NCBI GenBank assembly: GCA_022843045.1 | Contig: JALHOJ010000008.1 | Location: forward strand, 17,118 to 81,117 | Direction of reading: 5' to 3' | DNA length: 64,000 bases | Source: Phycisphaerales bacterium | GTDB lineage: Bacteria > Planctomycetota > Phycisphaerae > Phycisphaerales > UBA1924 | Shown: one piece after another, positions 35,417 through 43,292 of the stretch | Layout of the letters: every line of letters begins with the position of its first letter | Numbering within the stretch: the first letter of the stretch is position 1 | The notes under the pieces: generated by a model | The model's database searches: none | Seen by the model: only the letters and a program-made list of their open reading frames with translations | What the model was told of the DNA's origin: nothing | Program-made: the position numbers and the translations under genes

Positions 35417-36421
35417 ATGTCATCTGCCTCGCCCCAAGCCGCACCAGCACGCCACGTCCTGATTACGGGCGGCGCGGGGTTCATTGGCGGACATCTCGCG
35501 AACCTGTTGCTGGCCCGGGGCGATCATCTGACCATCGTCGACAATCTCTCGACGGGCCGGCGTGAGAACGTGCCGGTGCATGAGCGCGTGGTGTTTCATC
35601 ACCAACGAGTTTCGGAAGCAGTGGGAGGGGTGCTGCAGGGCTCGAAGTTTGATCAGATCTATCACCTCGCGGCCTCGGTGGGCGTGAAACTCGTCGTGGA
35701 CGATCCCGCCGGGTGCATCGAGAACAACGTGCACGAGACCAGCGCACTGCTGCGTTTCGCGCGTGAGGCGGGCGGGTCGCCCCAGGGTTGCCCGACGCTG
35801 CTCGCGAGCACATCCGAGGTTTATGGCAAGGCCGACAAGAGCCCTTTCCACGAGGATGACGACGTGGTGTACGGACCCACGACCGTCTTCCGATGGGCTT
35901 ACGCCCAAAGCAAGGCCATCGATGAATATCTGGGCATGGCGATGCACCGCCAACACGGCTTTCCGGTCGTGATCGCGCGGTTCTTCAACACCGTCGGCCC
36001 GCGCCAGGTGGGCGACTACGGCATGGTGCTGCCGAGGTTCGTCGCGGCGGCGCTCAAGGGCGATTCGCTCCGCGTCTTTGGCGATGGACTGCAAACGCGT
36101 TGCTTCTGCGACGTTCGTGATGTGGTTGGCGTGCTGCCGAGGATGCTGGCTACTCCCCAATGCACGGGGCGGGTCTTCAACGTGGGCACGGATCGGGTGA
36201 TCAGCATGCTCGATCTTGCGAAGTTGGTCATCAAGACCTTGCGAAGTTCCAGCAGCATCGAGATGGTCCCATATGATCGCGCCTTCAGCACAGGCTTCGA
36301 GGACCTCCGCCAGAGGCGGCCCGACATCACCCGCCTTCGCGAGGCCGTCGGGTTTGAGGCAACCATTCCCCTGGAACGGACGATTGAGGATGTGGCCGCC
36401 AGTCTGCGTGGCGGGCGGTAG
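35417..36421 (+). CDS. NAD-dependent nucleotide-sugar epimerase/dehydratase
   Basis: Short-chain dehydrogenase of the extended type, 334 residues, acting on an NDP-sugar for the surface polymer. The NAD-binding motif is ITGGAGFIGGHLANLL. Next come LAASVGV, the STSEVYG serine region and the catalytic YAQSK (YxxxK) pair. RFFNTVGPRQ and VFGDGLQTRCFCDVRDVV are typical of UDP-glucose 4-epimerase/UDP-glucuronate decarboxylase relatives. The exact sugar cannot be decided. ATG 35417 is chosen over the in-frame TTG 35408. It follows the chain-length gene and precedes the transferase that probably starts repeat-unit synthesis. Confidence 0.88.
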   Translation: MSSASPQAAPARHVLITGGAGFIGGHLANLLLARGDHLTIVDNLSTGRRENVPVHERVVFHHQRVSEAVGGVLQGSKFDQIYHLAASVGVKLVVDDPAGCIENNVHETSALLRFAREAGGSPQGCPTLLASTSEVYGKADKSPFHEDDDVVYGPTTVFRWAYAQSKAIDEYLGMAMHRQHGFPVVIARFFNTVGPRQVGDYGMVLPRFVAAALKGDSLRVFGDGLQTRCFCDVRDVVGVLPRMLATPQCTGRVFNVGTDRVISMLDLAKLVIKTLRSSSSIEMVPYDRAFSTGFEDLRQRRPDITRLREAVGFEATIPLERTIEDVAASLRGGR

Positions 36422-36465
36422 AGTGCGGTCGGGGGAACGAGTAACGGGGTTCTGGACGACGAGAG

Positions 36466-37875
36466 ATGCTGGGCAGCGCGAACATGTTGATGGCCGCCGC
36501 CTCGTTGGCCGTTGCCGACCCGGCTGTCGCCGCGGCCGAAGGGCCGACGGTCGCGAGCGCGAGCATCGCGGATCGCCTTTCGGTGTTTGAGGGCTATGTG
36601 CCCGTCTTCATCGTGTCGTTCCTCGTCACCCTCGCGATGACACCCGTGATGCGGCGACTGGCGATCTGGCAGGGTGTGATCGACCGGCCCAGCGACCCTC
36701 GCAAGATCCACCGCATTCCGGTCGCGTATCTGGGCGGGGTTGCGGTCTTCCTCGGGATCATCGCGGGCATCTTCTTCAGCCTGCTGGCCAGTCGTTTCCA
36801 GTGGATGGAGTTTCACAAGTCCGAGCACCTCGTCGACGGCCTCGTGCACATGCCCGTGCCATGGTCCGTCTTGCTGGGCATGCTGGTCATCACGCTCGTG
36901 GGCGTCATCGACGACATGAAGGGCATCTCGCCCCGCGTCAAGATCGGCGGTCAGTTGTTCGCCGCGGCGTGCCTCGCGTTTGAAGCGGTGGGGGTGCGGC
37001 TTGCGGAGGGCATCATCCTGCCTATCGCCCGCAGCGCGAACATACCGCTGATGGAGGTGCAGATCAGCGGTCAGATGATCGAGACCGTCGGCTTTGTGAT
37101 TCCCGGCACCGGCATTCCCATCGACATCGTGTACTGGGCGGGCACAGCCATCATCGGGCTGTCCGTCGTGGCTTTGTGCAACGCCGCGAACCTGATCGAT
37201 GGGCTGGACGGATTGCTGAGCGGCACGACCGTCTTCAGCGCGGGCGGGATTCTGATCATCGCTCTGGGCATGGCGGTGGCCGATGATGGGCCGCTGGACA
37301 GCCAGCGGTTGGTGCTGTGCCTCGCGCTCATCGGCGCGCTGATGGGCTTCCTGCCCCATAACTTCAACCCGGCCACGATCTTCCTCGGAGACGCTGGCTC
37401 GCTCCTCATCGGCTTTGTGATGTGCGTGCTGATTCTGTCCCTGGGCCAGACCGGCAAGACGCACCTCGTCGCGGCGGGCCTGATCGCGTTCCTGCTGCCC
37501 ATCCTCGACACGGCGTTGGCGATCGTCCGACGAAAGATGGAAGGCAAGCCGATTTCCGCCGCCGACGACCAGCACCTGCACCACCTGCTCAAGCGTGCGT
37601 TGGGAGTGAAGCGGGCCGTGCTGGTGCTCTATGCAATCGCCGCGAGCTTTGCGTTCCTTGCCGCGTTCTTGACATTGGGCCGGGCCCGGCTGGTCTACCT
37701 GCTGGCGACCGTGCTGGTGGCGTACATCGGCGTCACGGCGATTAAGATCGCCCGCCGCAAGTTCATCGAGCAGCAGATGCTGCTGAAGGAAGCCGGCCTC
37801 GCCCCCAGCGTGCCCCAGCCCGCCGAGCCGCCCGCTGCCCAGGCCAGCGAGCACCCGGCGGCGGCGAAGCAATAA
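36466..37875 (+). CDS. Undecaprenyl-phosphate sugar-1-phosphate transferase (WecA/MraY family)
   Basis: Polytopic membrane enzyme of 469 residues that moves a sugar-1-phosphate from a UDP-sugar onto undecaprenyl phosphate, the first step of polymer repeat assembly. The family landmarks are in order: RKIHRIPVAYLGGVAVF, VGVIDDMKG (Mg-binding Asp pair), NAANLIDGLDGLLSG, NPATIFLGDAGSLLIGF and, on a cytoplasmic loop, DDQHLHHLLKRALG (the HxHH motif). These fit the WecA/TagO branch better than MraY. The last 40 residues are Pro/Ala-rich and probably disordered. It closes the exosortase-linked cluster. Confidence 0.9.
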   Translation: MLGSANMLMAAASLAVADPAVAAAEGPTVASASIADRLSVFEGYVPVFIVSFLVTLAMTPVMRRLAIWQGVIDRPSDPRKIHRIPVAYLGGVAVFLGIIAGIFFSLLASRFQWMEFHKSEHLVDGLVHMPVPWSVLLGMLVITLVGVIDDMKGISPRVKIGGQLFAAACLAFEAVGVRLAEGIILPIARSANIPLMEVQISGQMIETVGFVIPGTGIPIDIVYWAGTAIIGLSVVALCNAANLIDGLDGLLSGTTVFSAGGILIIALGMAVADDGPLDSQRLVLCLALIGALMGFLPHNFNPATIFLGDAGSLLIGFVMCVLILSLGQTGKTHLVAAGLIAFLLPILDTALAIVRRKMEGKPISAADDQHLHHLLKRALGVKRAVLVLYAIAASFAFLAAFLTLGRARLVYLLATVLVAYIGVTAIKIARRKFIEQQMLLKEAGLAPSVPQPAEPPAAQASEHPAAAKQ

Positions 37876-37883
37876 GAAGGCCT

Positions 37884-37917
37884 TGGGGACTGGGCATCGG
37901 GCACGGGGGACGGGCAA
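37884..37917. repeat. Low-complexity GGGxACTGGGCA-type repeat
   Basis: A short stretch of degenerate GGGGACTGGGCATCGGGCACG-like units lies directly after the transferase stop. It resembles other short intergenic repeats in the window in being GC-rich and internally repetitive, but differs in sequence. Confidence 0.4.
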
Positions 37918-38010
37918 ACGACCGGCCGCTTCGAATTGAACGGAGCTTTGAAGGTCTTTCCGGGGCTCAAACGTTCGCTTGCTCGCTTCTTCCTCCCCCT
38001 ATCCTCCCCC

Positions 38011-38904
38011 ATGGCGGACAAGACTCCAACGCCGCGCTCCAAGCGCGTGATTGCGTTCATGAACCAGAAGGGCGGGGTTGGCAAGACCACGACAACGGTG
38101 AACCTCGCCGGCGCGCTCGCCGCAGCTGGTCGTAACACGCTGCTGATCGACTTGGACCCCCAGGCCCACGCGACTTTGCACGTGGGCGTTGATCCCAACA
38201 CCATCGAGCGATCGGTGTATGACGTGCTGCTGGATCCAGCCCTCGATCCGCGTGCGGCGATCGTCAAAGTCCGCGACAATCTCTCGATCTTGCCCGCTCA
38301 GACCGACCTCGCCGCCGCCGAGGGCGAATTGACACCCGTCGCCGACCGTCAGAAGCGCCTCGAAGCCGCGCTCGCGAAGCTGCCCGAGTATGAGTTCGTG
38401 CTGATCGACTGCCCGCCCAGCCTGGGCCTTCTCACGCTCAATGGCCTCGCCGCGGCTCGCGAAGTGATCATCCCGATGCAGGCCCACTTCCTCGCGCTGC
38501 AGGGCGTGAGCAAACTGCTGGAGACCATCGCGATGATGAGCCAGGCGGTGAACCCGCGTTTGCGAGTCACGGGCGTGGTCCTGTGCATGCACGATGGCAA
38601 CCTGATGCATAGCAAGGAAGTTGTCGCCGATCTCGAGGGCTTCTTCGACTCTGCCCGCGAGCAGCAGACGCCTTGGCGTTTCGCCCGCGTGCTGCGACCG
38701 GCGATCCGCCGCAACATCAAGCTTGCCGAGTGCCCGAGCTTTGGTCAGACCATCTTCGAGTACGCTCCCAACGCCCCGGGCGCAGCCGACTACCGCGAAC
38801 TCGCGAGTGGCTTGCTTGCGGAGTGGGACGCGATGCTGAGCCGGGCCGATGCGGGCGCGCCCGAGGTCGTCGTGCCGCCCACCAAGGTTGCCGCGAGCGC
38901 TTGA
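38011..38904 (+). CDS. ParA-family ATPase
   Basis: Cytoplasmic P-loop ATPase of 297 residues. It has the deviant Walker A motif NQKGGVGKTTTTVNLAGALA with both signature lysines, Walker A' LLIDLDPQAHAT and Walker B VLIDCPPSLGLLTLNGLAA. Such proteins position chromosomes, plasmids or large protein complexes by cycling on nucleoid DNA. There is no parB or parS next door. Its place after the surface-polymer genes is compatible with positioning of an envelope machine, but this is inference; it could simply be the chromosomal Soj/ParA. ATG 38011. Confidence 0.88.
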   Translation: MADKTPTPRSKRVIAFMNQKGGVGKTTTTVNLAGALAAAGRNTLLIDLDPQAHATLHVGVDPNTIERSVYDVLLDPALDPRAAIVKVRDNLSILPAQTDLAAAEGELTPVADRQKRLEAALAKLPEYEFVLIDCPPSLGLLTLNGLAAAREVIIPMQAHFLALQGVSKLLETIAMMSQAVNPRLRVTGVVLCMHDGNLMHSKEVVADLEGFFDSAREQQTPWRFARVLRPAIRRNIKLAECPSFGQTIFEYAPNAPGAADYRELASGLLAEWDAMLSRADAGAPEVVVPPTKVAASA

Positions 38905-39109
38905 CCCGAATCAAAACGGCTCTCGCCTCATCGAAAGCCGGGCCTGAGGCTGTGCAAGCGTCCCGGTGGTCCACCCGCAACCCCGTAGCGTGCTGTCGCA
39001 GACGCCCGTTCATGCCGTTTCCGCCGCCTGGCGCGTCTGTATGAATCATGCAAACCGCAAGCGGCGAGCCGAACCCGTGTCGCGTGACGCGAGTATGGTG
39101 GGCCACCCG

Positions 39110-39637
39110 ATGACTTCTCGTGTGACGTCCATGCCCGCCGATCCTGTGCTTGAGCTTGATTCGACTGCGGATCTGAGCGCCGCGCCGCCCGTTGCCGCGC
39201 GGTGGTACGAGCGTCGGTTGCTGGGCGCTCGCGTGGCGGTCTGGATCTTCCTGGGCTTTGCGGTGTTGCTCTTCACGGGCACGCACTGGCCGCAGCTGCG
39301 CATCCAGGGCCCGATCCCGCGTCCTGATCTGTGGATTCACTTCGCCGCGTTCGCGACGTGGACGTTCCTGTGCGGCTGCTGCGCCTTCTTCGGGCCCCGC
39401 TGGAGCAGGGCCAACATCGGCACAACCTGCCTCGTCGCGTTGCTTTACGCTGCACTTGATGAGGGCTTGCAACTGATCCCGCAACTGGGTCGCACCGCAG
39501 CGTTTGACGACTACGGCGCAAACGCGATCGGCGTGGCGATCGGGTGCCTCGCGTTGTACTCGATTCGGACGTGGAAGATCAGGCGGGGCGTGATTCCCCG
39601 GATCGAGCCCGCCGAAGCGGCTGCGCGCACGCAATAA
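39110..39637 (+). CDS. VanZ-like membrane protein
   Basis: Protein of 175 residues with four hydrophobic segments and the VanZ-like pattern WIFLGFAVLLFTGTHWPQL...PDLWIHFAAFATWTFL...YAALDEGLQL...DDYGANAIGVAIGCL. VanZ-like proteins are small membrane proteins of poorly known function, some linked to glycopeptide tolerance and surface polymers. ATG 39110 is chosen because GGTGGG lies seven bases before it; ATG 39095 and 39131 are alternatives. Confidence 0.78.
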   Translation: MTSRVTSMPADPVLELDSTADLSAAPPVAARWYERRLLGARVAVWIFLGFAVLLFTGTHWPQLRIQGPIPRPDLWIHFAAFATWTFLCGCCAFFGPRWSRANIGTTCLVALLYAALDEGLQLIPQLGRTAAFDDYGANAIGVAIGCLALYSIRTWKIRRGVIPRIEPAEAAARTQ

Positions 39638-39646
39638 TCGGTTCAC

Positions 39647-41140
39647 TTGACCGAGGCTTCCGCACACACAGGGCAATCGACAGGCGCGATGGTCGCGCAG
39701 TGGCTGGGGGCGATCGCGCTGGGCGGGCTTGCGGGCGGAGCGTTGGCCAAGCTCGCGCCGCTGACCGCGCCCGCTGAAGGCCACTATCAGATTCCGCTGT
39801 GGTTGTGCGTGCCCTTCGTGACGCTGCTGCTTTCGATCGCGTGCGGCCCTTTGTTCTTCGCGAAGCTCTGGCATCGGTTTGACGCGGCGTGGGCTTTCTT
39901 TCTGGGATCGCTCGTGGCCGCGTACTACCTGCTCGCGCTCACCCACGACCACCACGGCCTGCATCACCTTCAGCACGTCGCCAACGAATATCTCGCGTTC
40001 ATCGCGCTGGTTGCAGGGCTGTACATCGCAAGTGCGGGCATCGTGGTGCACTACGGCAGCACGGAGCAGTTCCAGGAAGGCGCGCCCTTCGGTCACGCGA
40101 CCCACGGCGGGTATCTTGGCACCGGCCCGCTCGCGAACACCGTCCTGTTGCTTCTGGGGGCGTTGCTCGCCAACGCAGTGGGCACCACTGGCGCGAGCGT
40201 GTTGCTTGTTCGTCCCTTCATCCGAGCCAACGCCGGGCGACTGACGCCCATGCATGTGGTCTTCTTCATACTGATCGTGAGCAACTGCGGCGGCTGCCTG
40301 ACGCCCATCGGTGACCCGCCGCTGTATCTCGGCTACATCAAGGGCATTCCGTTCTTCTGGGAACTGCAGCACATGTGGGCGAGCTGGCTGATCGTGGTGG
40401 GAGGGCTGCTCGCCGTTTACTACCTATACGACCGGCGGGTCGAAGCCAGCCTCCGACGTGCGATGCAGGGCGCGTACAAACCGCCGGCCCCATTCGCCGC
40501 GATTCGCATTCGCGCCCGCTGGAGCAGCATCGTGCTGGGCGGCTTGATTTCTGCGGGCGTGTTCATAGATCCGATCATCCATCGATATCACGCCAACACG
40601 CCGCCGATAGGACCCTGGATTCAGCTCGGGCTGGCTGGTTTGTCGTTCGCGCTCGCCGACAAGTCGCTGGTCCGCACGAACGAGTTCTCGTTTGCCCCCG
40701 CCAAGGAAGTTGCGACCCTGTTCGCAGGCATCTTCCTCACCATGATGCCCGCCCTGACCTACCTCGCGGAACACGGCAAGGACCTTGGCATCGATTCGCC
40801 CATCAAGTTCTACTTCGCGACCGGCACGCTCAGCGCGGTTCTGGACAACGCGCCCACCTACCTGAACTTCCTGCAAGTCGCCCTTGCGCCGCAGGACGTC
40901 ACGCCCGACACTGTGCACGCCCAGCTTGCGACAGGCGAAGGCATCGCCGACGTCATCGCCATCTCCACCGGCGCGGTCTTCTTTGGCGCGCTCACATACA
41001 TCGGCAATGGGCCCAACTTCATGGTCCGCGCCATCGCCCAGTCGCGGGGCGTGGCGATGCCCAGCTTCTTCGCATACGCCGCGTGGGCATGCTTGATCCT
41101 GGTGCCGATCCTCGTGCTGCACGCGCTGATCGTGTTCTGA
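39647..41140 (+). CDS. Ion transporter superfamily protein, NhaD/citrate-transporter-like sodium:proton antiporter
   Basis: Integral membrane protein of 497 residues with about twelve helices. ANAVGTTGASVLLVRPFIRAN and NCGGCLTPIGDPPLYLGYIKGI in the first half, and LSAVLDNAPTYLNFLQVAL and FFGALTYIGNGPNFMVRAIAQ in the second half, are the paired inverted hairpin motifs of NhaD-type antiporters in the ion-transporter superfamily. Sodium or proton exchange is likely; organic acid transport is the alternative. A His-rich loop (THDHHGLHHLQHV) near residue 105 is unusual and may bind metal or sense pH. TTG 39647 is the frame start; ATG 39689 is a good alternative. Confidence 0.82.
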   Translation: MTEASAHTGQSTGAMVAQWLGAIALGGLAGGALAKLAPLTAPAEGHYQIPLWLCVPFVTLLLSIACGPLFFAKLWHRFDAAWAFFLGSLVAAYYLLALTHDHHGLHHLQHVANEYLAFIALVAGLYIASAGIVVHYGSTEQFQEGAPFGHATHGGYLGTGPLANTVLLLLGALLANAVGTTGASVLLVRPFIRANAGRLTPMHVVFFILIVSNCGGCLTPIGDPPLYLGYIKGIPFFWELQHMWASWLIVVGGLLAVYYLYDRRVEASLRRAMQGAYKPPAPFAAIRIRARWSSIVLGGLISAGVFIDPIIHRYHANTPPIGPWIQLGLAGLSFALADKSLVRTNEFSFAPAKEVATLFAGIFLTMMPALTYLAEHGKDLGIDSPIKFYFATGTLSAVLDNAPTYLNFLQVALAPQDVTPDTVHAQLATGEGIADVIAISTGAVFFGALTYIGNGPNFMVRAIAQSRGVAMPSFFAYAAWACLILVPILVLHALIVF

Positions 41141-41174
41141 TCGAGCAGGCAAGCGGCTCGCGAGGCACGCAGGC

Positions 41175-41197
41175 CGACCGTGAGGGAGTCTCGCTCC
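41175..41197 (+). repeat. Short intergenic repeat, copy 1
   Basis: A copy of the consensus CGACCGTRAGGGAGYSTCGC followed by NCNC, found three times in this window next to stop codons. Here it lies between the antiporter stop and nadC and differs from the others by G at the seventh base of the core and CTC in the right arm. Confidence 0.55.
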
Positions 41198-41238
41198 CGC
41201 CCGCACGCTTCGCAAGCCCTCCCGTGCCGTCGGGCTGC

Positions 41239-42246
41239 ATGTCTCTTCTACACTCCCTCGTGACCGACACCAACGCACTTTCCCTCCCCGCGCTCTTTGA
41301 GCACCTCGCCAGCACCGGCCTGATCCGCCGCCTGCTTGAACTCGCGGCGGACGAGGACCTTGGCCAGCTGCACGAGCGCGATACCAGGGGTTCGCACGCG
41401 AACACACCCACCGAGTACGGCGGCGACCTCACCAGCGAAGTCTGCATCGATCCCGCAAGCCGCGCCACCGCCCGCGTCGTGGCCCGCAAGCCCGGCACCA
41501 TCGCCGGGCTCGCGGCGTTGCCGATGTTGCTGGATATCTTCACCACCGACGTGCATGCGAGCGGCGTTATTGCAGATGGCTCGGAGGTGTCGCAGGGTCA
41601 GACGCTCGCGACGCTTTCAGGCCCGCTTGACGAACTCCTGACTCTTGAACGCACGCTGTTGAATCTCGTCGGCAGGCTGTCGGGCGTCGCGACGCAGACC
41701 AAGCGATACGCCAGCGCGATTCCGCGCGGCTCGCGCGCGAAGTTGTACGACACTCGGAAGACCACGCCGGGCCTGCGAGTGCTCGAGAAGTACGCCGTGC
41801 GCTGCGGCGGCGGGCACAGCCATCGCATGGGTCTGTTTGATGCTGTGTTGATCAAGGACAACCACATCGCGGGTCTTTCGCTGGCCGAGTTGCCCGCGTA
41901 TGTCTCGGCCGCGAGCCATCGCGCCCGCGAGCTCGCGAAGGGCACGCTCCAGTTCGTCATGTGCGAGGTCGACACGCTGGAGCAACTCGACACGCTGCTC
42001 ACCCTCCCGCCCGGCTCTCTCGACATCGTTCTGCTGGACAACATGAGCGTCGACCAGCTCCACGACGCCGCGAAGCGACGTGACGCCCGCGCTCCAAAGC
42101 TCGAACTGGAAGCCTCAGGTGGCGTGACGCTGGACACGATCGCGGCGATTGCGACTACGGGCGTGGATCGCATCAGCGTGGGGGCGCTGACGCACTCCGC
42201 TGTACAGTTGGACGTCGCGTTGGATATCCACGAAGCACGACCGTAA
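41239..42246 (+). CDS. nadC: Nicotinate-nucleotide pyrophosphorylase (quinolinate phosphoribosyltransferase)
   Basis: Cytoplasmic enzyme of 335 residues that turns quinolinate and PRPP into nicotinate mononucleotide, CO2 and pyrophosphate in de novo NAD synthesis. Family stretches are complete: EDLG, GDLTSE, ARKPGTIAGL, ERTLLNLVGRLSGVATQT, YDTRKTTPGLRVLEKYAVRCGGGHSHRMGLFDAVLIKDNHI and the C-terminal ASGGVTLDTIAAIATTGVDRISVGALTHS. The N-terminus is about 40 residues longer than usual. Start ATG 41239. nadA and nadB are not adjacent. Its stop codon lies inside the second copy of a short repeat. Confidence 0.96.
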   Translation: MSLLHSLVTDTNALSLPALFEHLASTGLIRRLLELAADEDLGQLHERDTRGSHANTPTEYGGDLTSEVCIDPASRATARVVARKPGTIAGLAALPMLLDIFTTDVHASGVIADGSEVSQGQTLATLSGPLDELLTLERTLLNLVGRLSGVATQTKRYASAIPRGSRAKLYDTRKTTPGLRVLEKYAVRCGGGHSHRMGLFDAVLIKDNHIAGLSLAELPAYVSAASHRARELAKGTLQFVMCEVDTLEQLDTLLTLPPGSLDIVLLDNMSVDQLHDAAKRRDARAPKLELEASGGVTLDTIAAIATTGVDRISVGALTHSAVQLDVALDIHEARP

Positions 42247-42260
42247 GGGAGTGTCGCACA
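42238..42260 (+). repeat. Short intergenic repeat, copy 2 (contains the nadC stop)
   Basis: CGACCGTAAGGGAGTGTCGC occurs with the nadC stop codon TAA inside it, so the last two codons of nadC (Arg, Pro) come from the repeat. This suggests the repeat arrived at, or was used to make, the gene end. Confidence 0.6.
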
Positions 42261-42358
42261 CCGCACGCGTGCGAACTGCAAGCTTCCAGTGCAATCAGCC
42301 TCGCGTGCGGTTGACGCTCCTTCGCGGTCGCGTTTCGTATACTGATCGAAGCGAGCTC

Positions 42359-43192
42359 ATGCAGGTGCCTTCTCCATCACCGTTCGACGCACACGCCGCG
42401 AGAGAAGGGCTCGCCGAAGGCCTCTCCACGTGCCGCTTCATTACCAACGCCGAGGTCCTGGGCGAGTGCGATAGCACGCAGAACGTCGCCCGCGCTCGGG
42501 CCACGCCCGGGCTCATGATCCTGACCCTTTCCCAGACCAGCGGCCGCGGCCGCTTGGGCCGAACCTGGGCCGCGACCCGGGGCAAGGGCGTCGCCGCGAC
42601 CTTTACGCTCGATGCTCGCCAGCACGACCCCGCACACGTTTCGCTCGTTGCGGGATTGGCGGCGCTGCAGACCTGTGCCGAGGCGATGAACCGCGCGAAA
42701 TTTGATTCGGGACTTGGCTTGCGCTGGCCCAACGACGTTGTCGAGGCAACAGGCGCGATGCGCAAGCTCGCGGGCGTGCTGATCGAGCGTGCCGACGACC
42801 TGCTGCTCGTGGGCATCGGCATCAACGTCTTGCAACAACCAGAAGACTGGCCCTCAGAGCTCGCGGGAAGGGCGACTTCCATCGCTGAACTGCTGCTCGA
42901 TCCCGAGATCGAGCCCGAAGAGTGTGACCAGCCGCCGACCATGACGCAGGCCGCCGCGATCCTCGCCCGCATCCTTGACCAGACCCTGCAAGCCACGCCC
43001 CAAGACGCCGCGGCGAACTGGCAGCGGCTGAACGTGCTTCGCAACCGCACCGCGACGTTTGAACACAACGGGATGCGATACACGGGCGTGGTGGAGTCCA
43101 TCGATCCCACGGCGGAGATCGTGCTTCGGATCGCGGATGGCACGCAGGCGCGACTACCCGCGCTGAGTACCTCGATGGTGCACGACGCGTAG
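42359..43192 (+). CDS. birA: Biotin-[acetyl-CoA carboxylase] ligase
   Basis: Enzyme of 277 residues that activates biotin with ATP and attaches it to biotin-carrier proteins. The catalytic core shows TSGRGRLGRTWAATRGKGVAATFTL (the GRGRxGR biotinyl-AMP loop), LRWPNDVV and RKLAGVLIE, then VGIGINVLQQPEDWP and a C-terminal SH3-like piece (GVVESIDPTAEIVLRIADGTQ). There is no N-terminal DNA-binding domain, so it is a monofunctional (type I) ligase and not a repressor. ATG 42359 is chosen; the frame is open from 42251. A TATACT at 42338-42343 has TTGACG upstream, but 21 bases apart, too far for a normal promoter. Confidence 0.94.
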   Translation: MQVPSPSPFDAHAAREGLAEGLSTCRFITNAEVLGECDSTQNVARARATPGLMILTLSQTSGRGRLGRTWAATRGKGVAATFTLDARQHDPAHVSLVAGLAALQTCAEAMNRAKFDSGLGLRWPNDVVEATGAMRKLAGVLIERADDLLLVGIGINVLQQPEDWPSELAGRATSIAELLLDPEIEPEECDQPPTMTQAAAILARILDQTLQATPQDAAANWQRLNVLRNRTATFEHNGMRYTGVVESIDPTAEIVLRIADGTQARLPALSTSMVHDA

Positions 43193-43292
43193 GAACCGAG
43201 CGGCGCAAGCCGCCGGACCAGCCGCAAAACGGATCCGCATCGCTCTCCCGTGCCCCTGGCGACCCGCCCCGCTCGGCTCCTACATTCTGCCC

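Noticed and set aside
42311..42343. TTGACG and TATACT before birA as a sigma-70 promoter
   Set aside because: The spacer is 21 bases, outside the usual 16-18.
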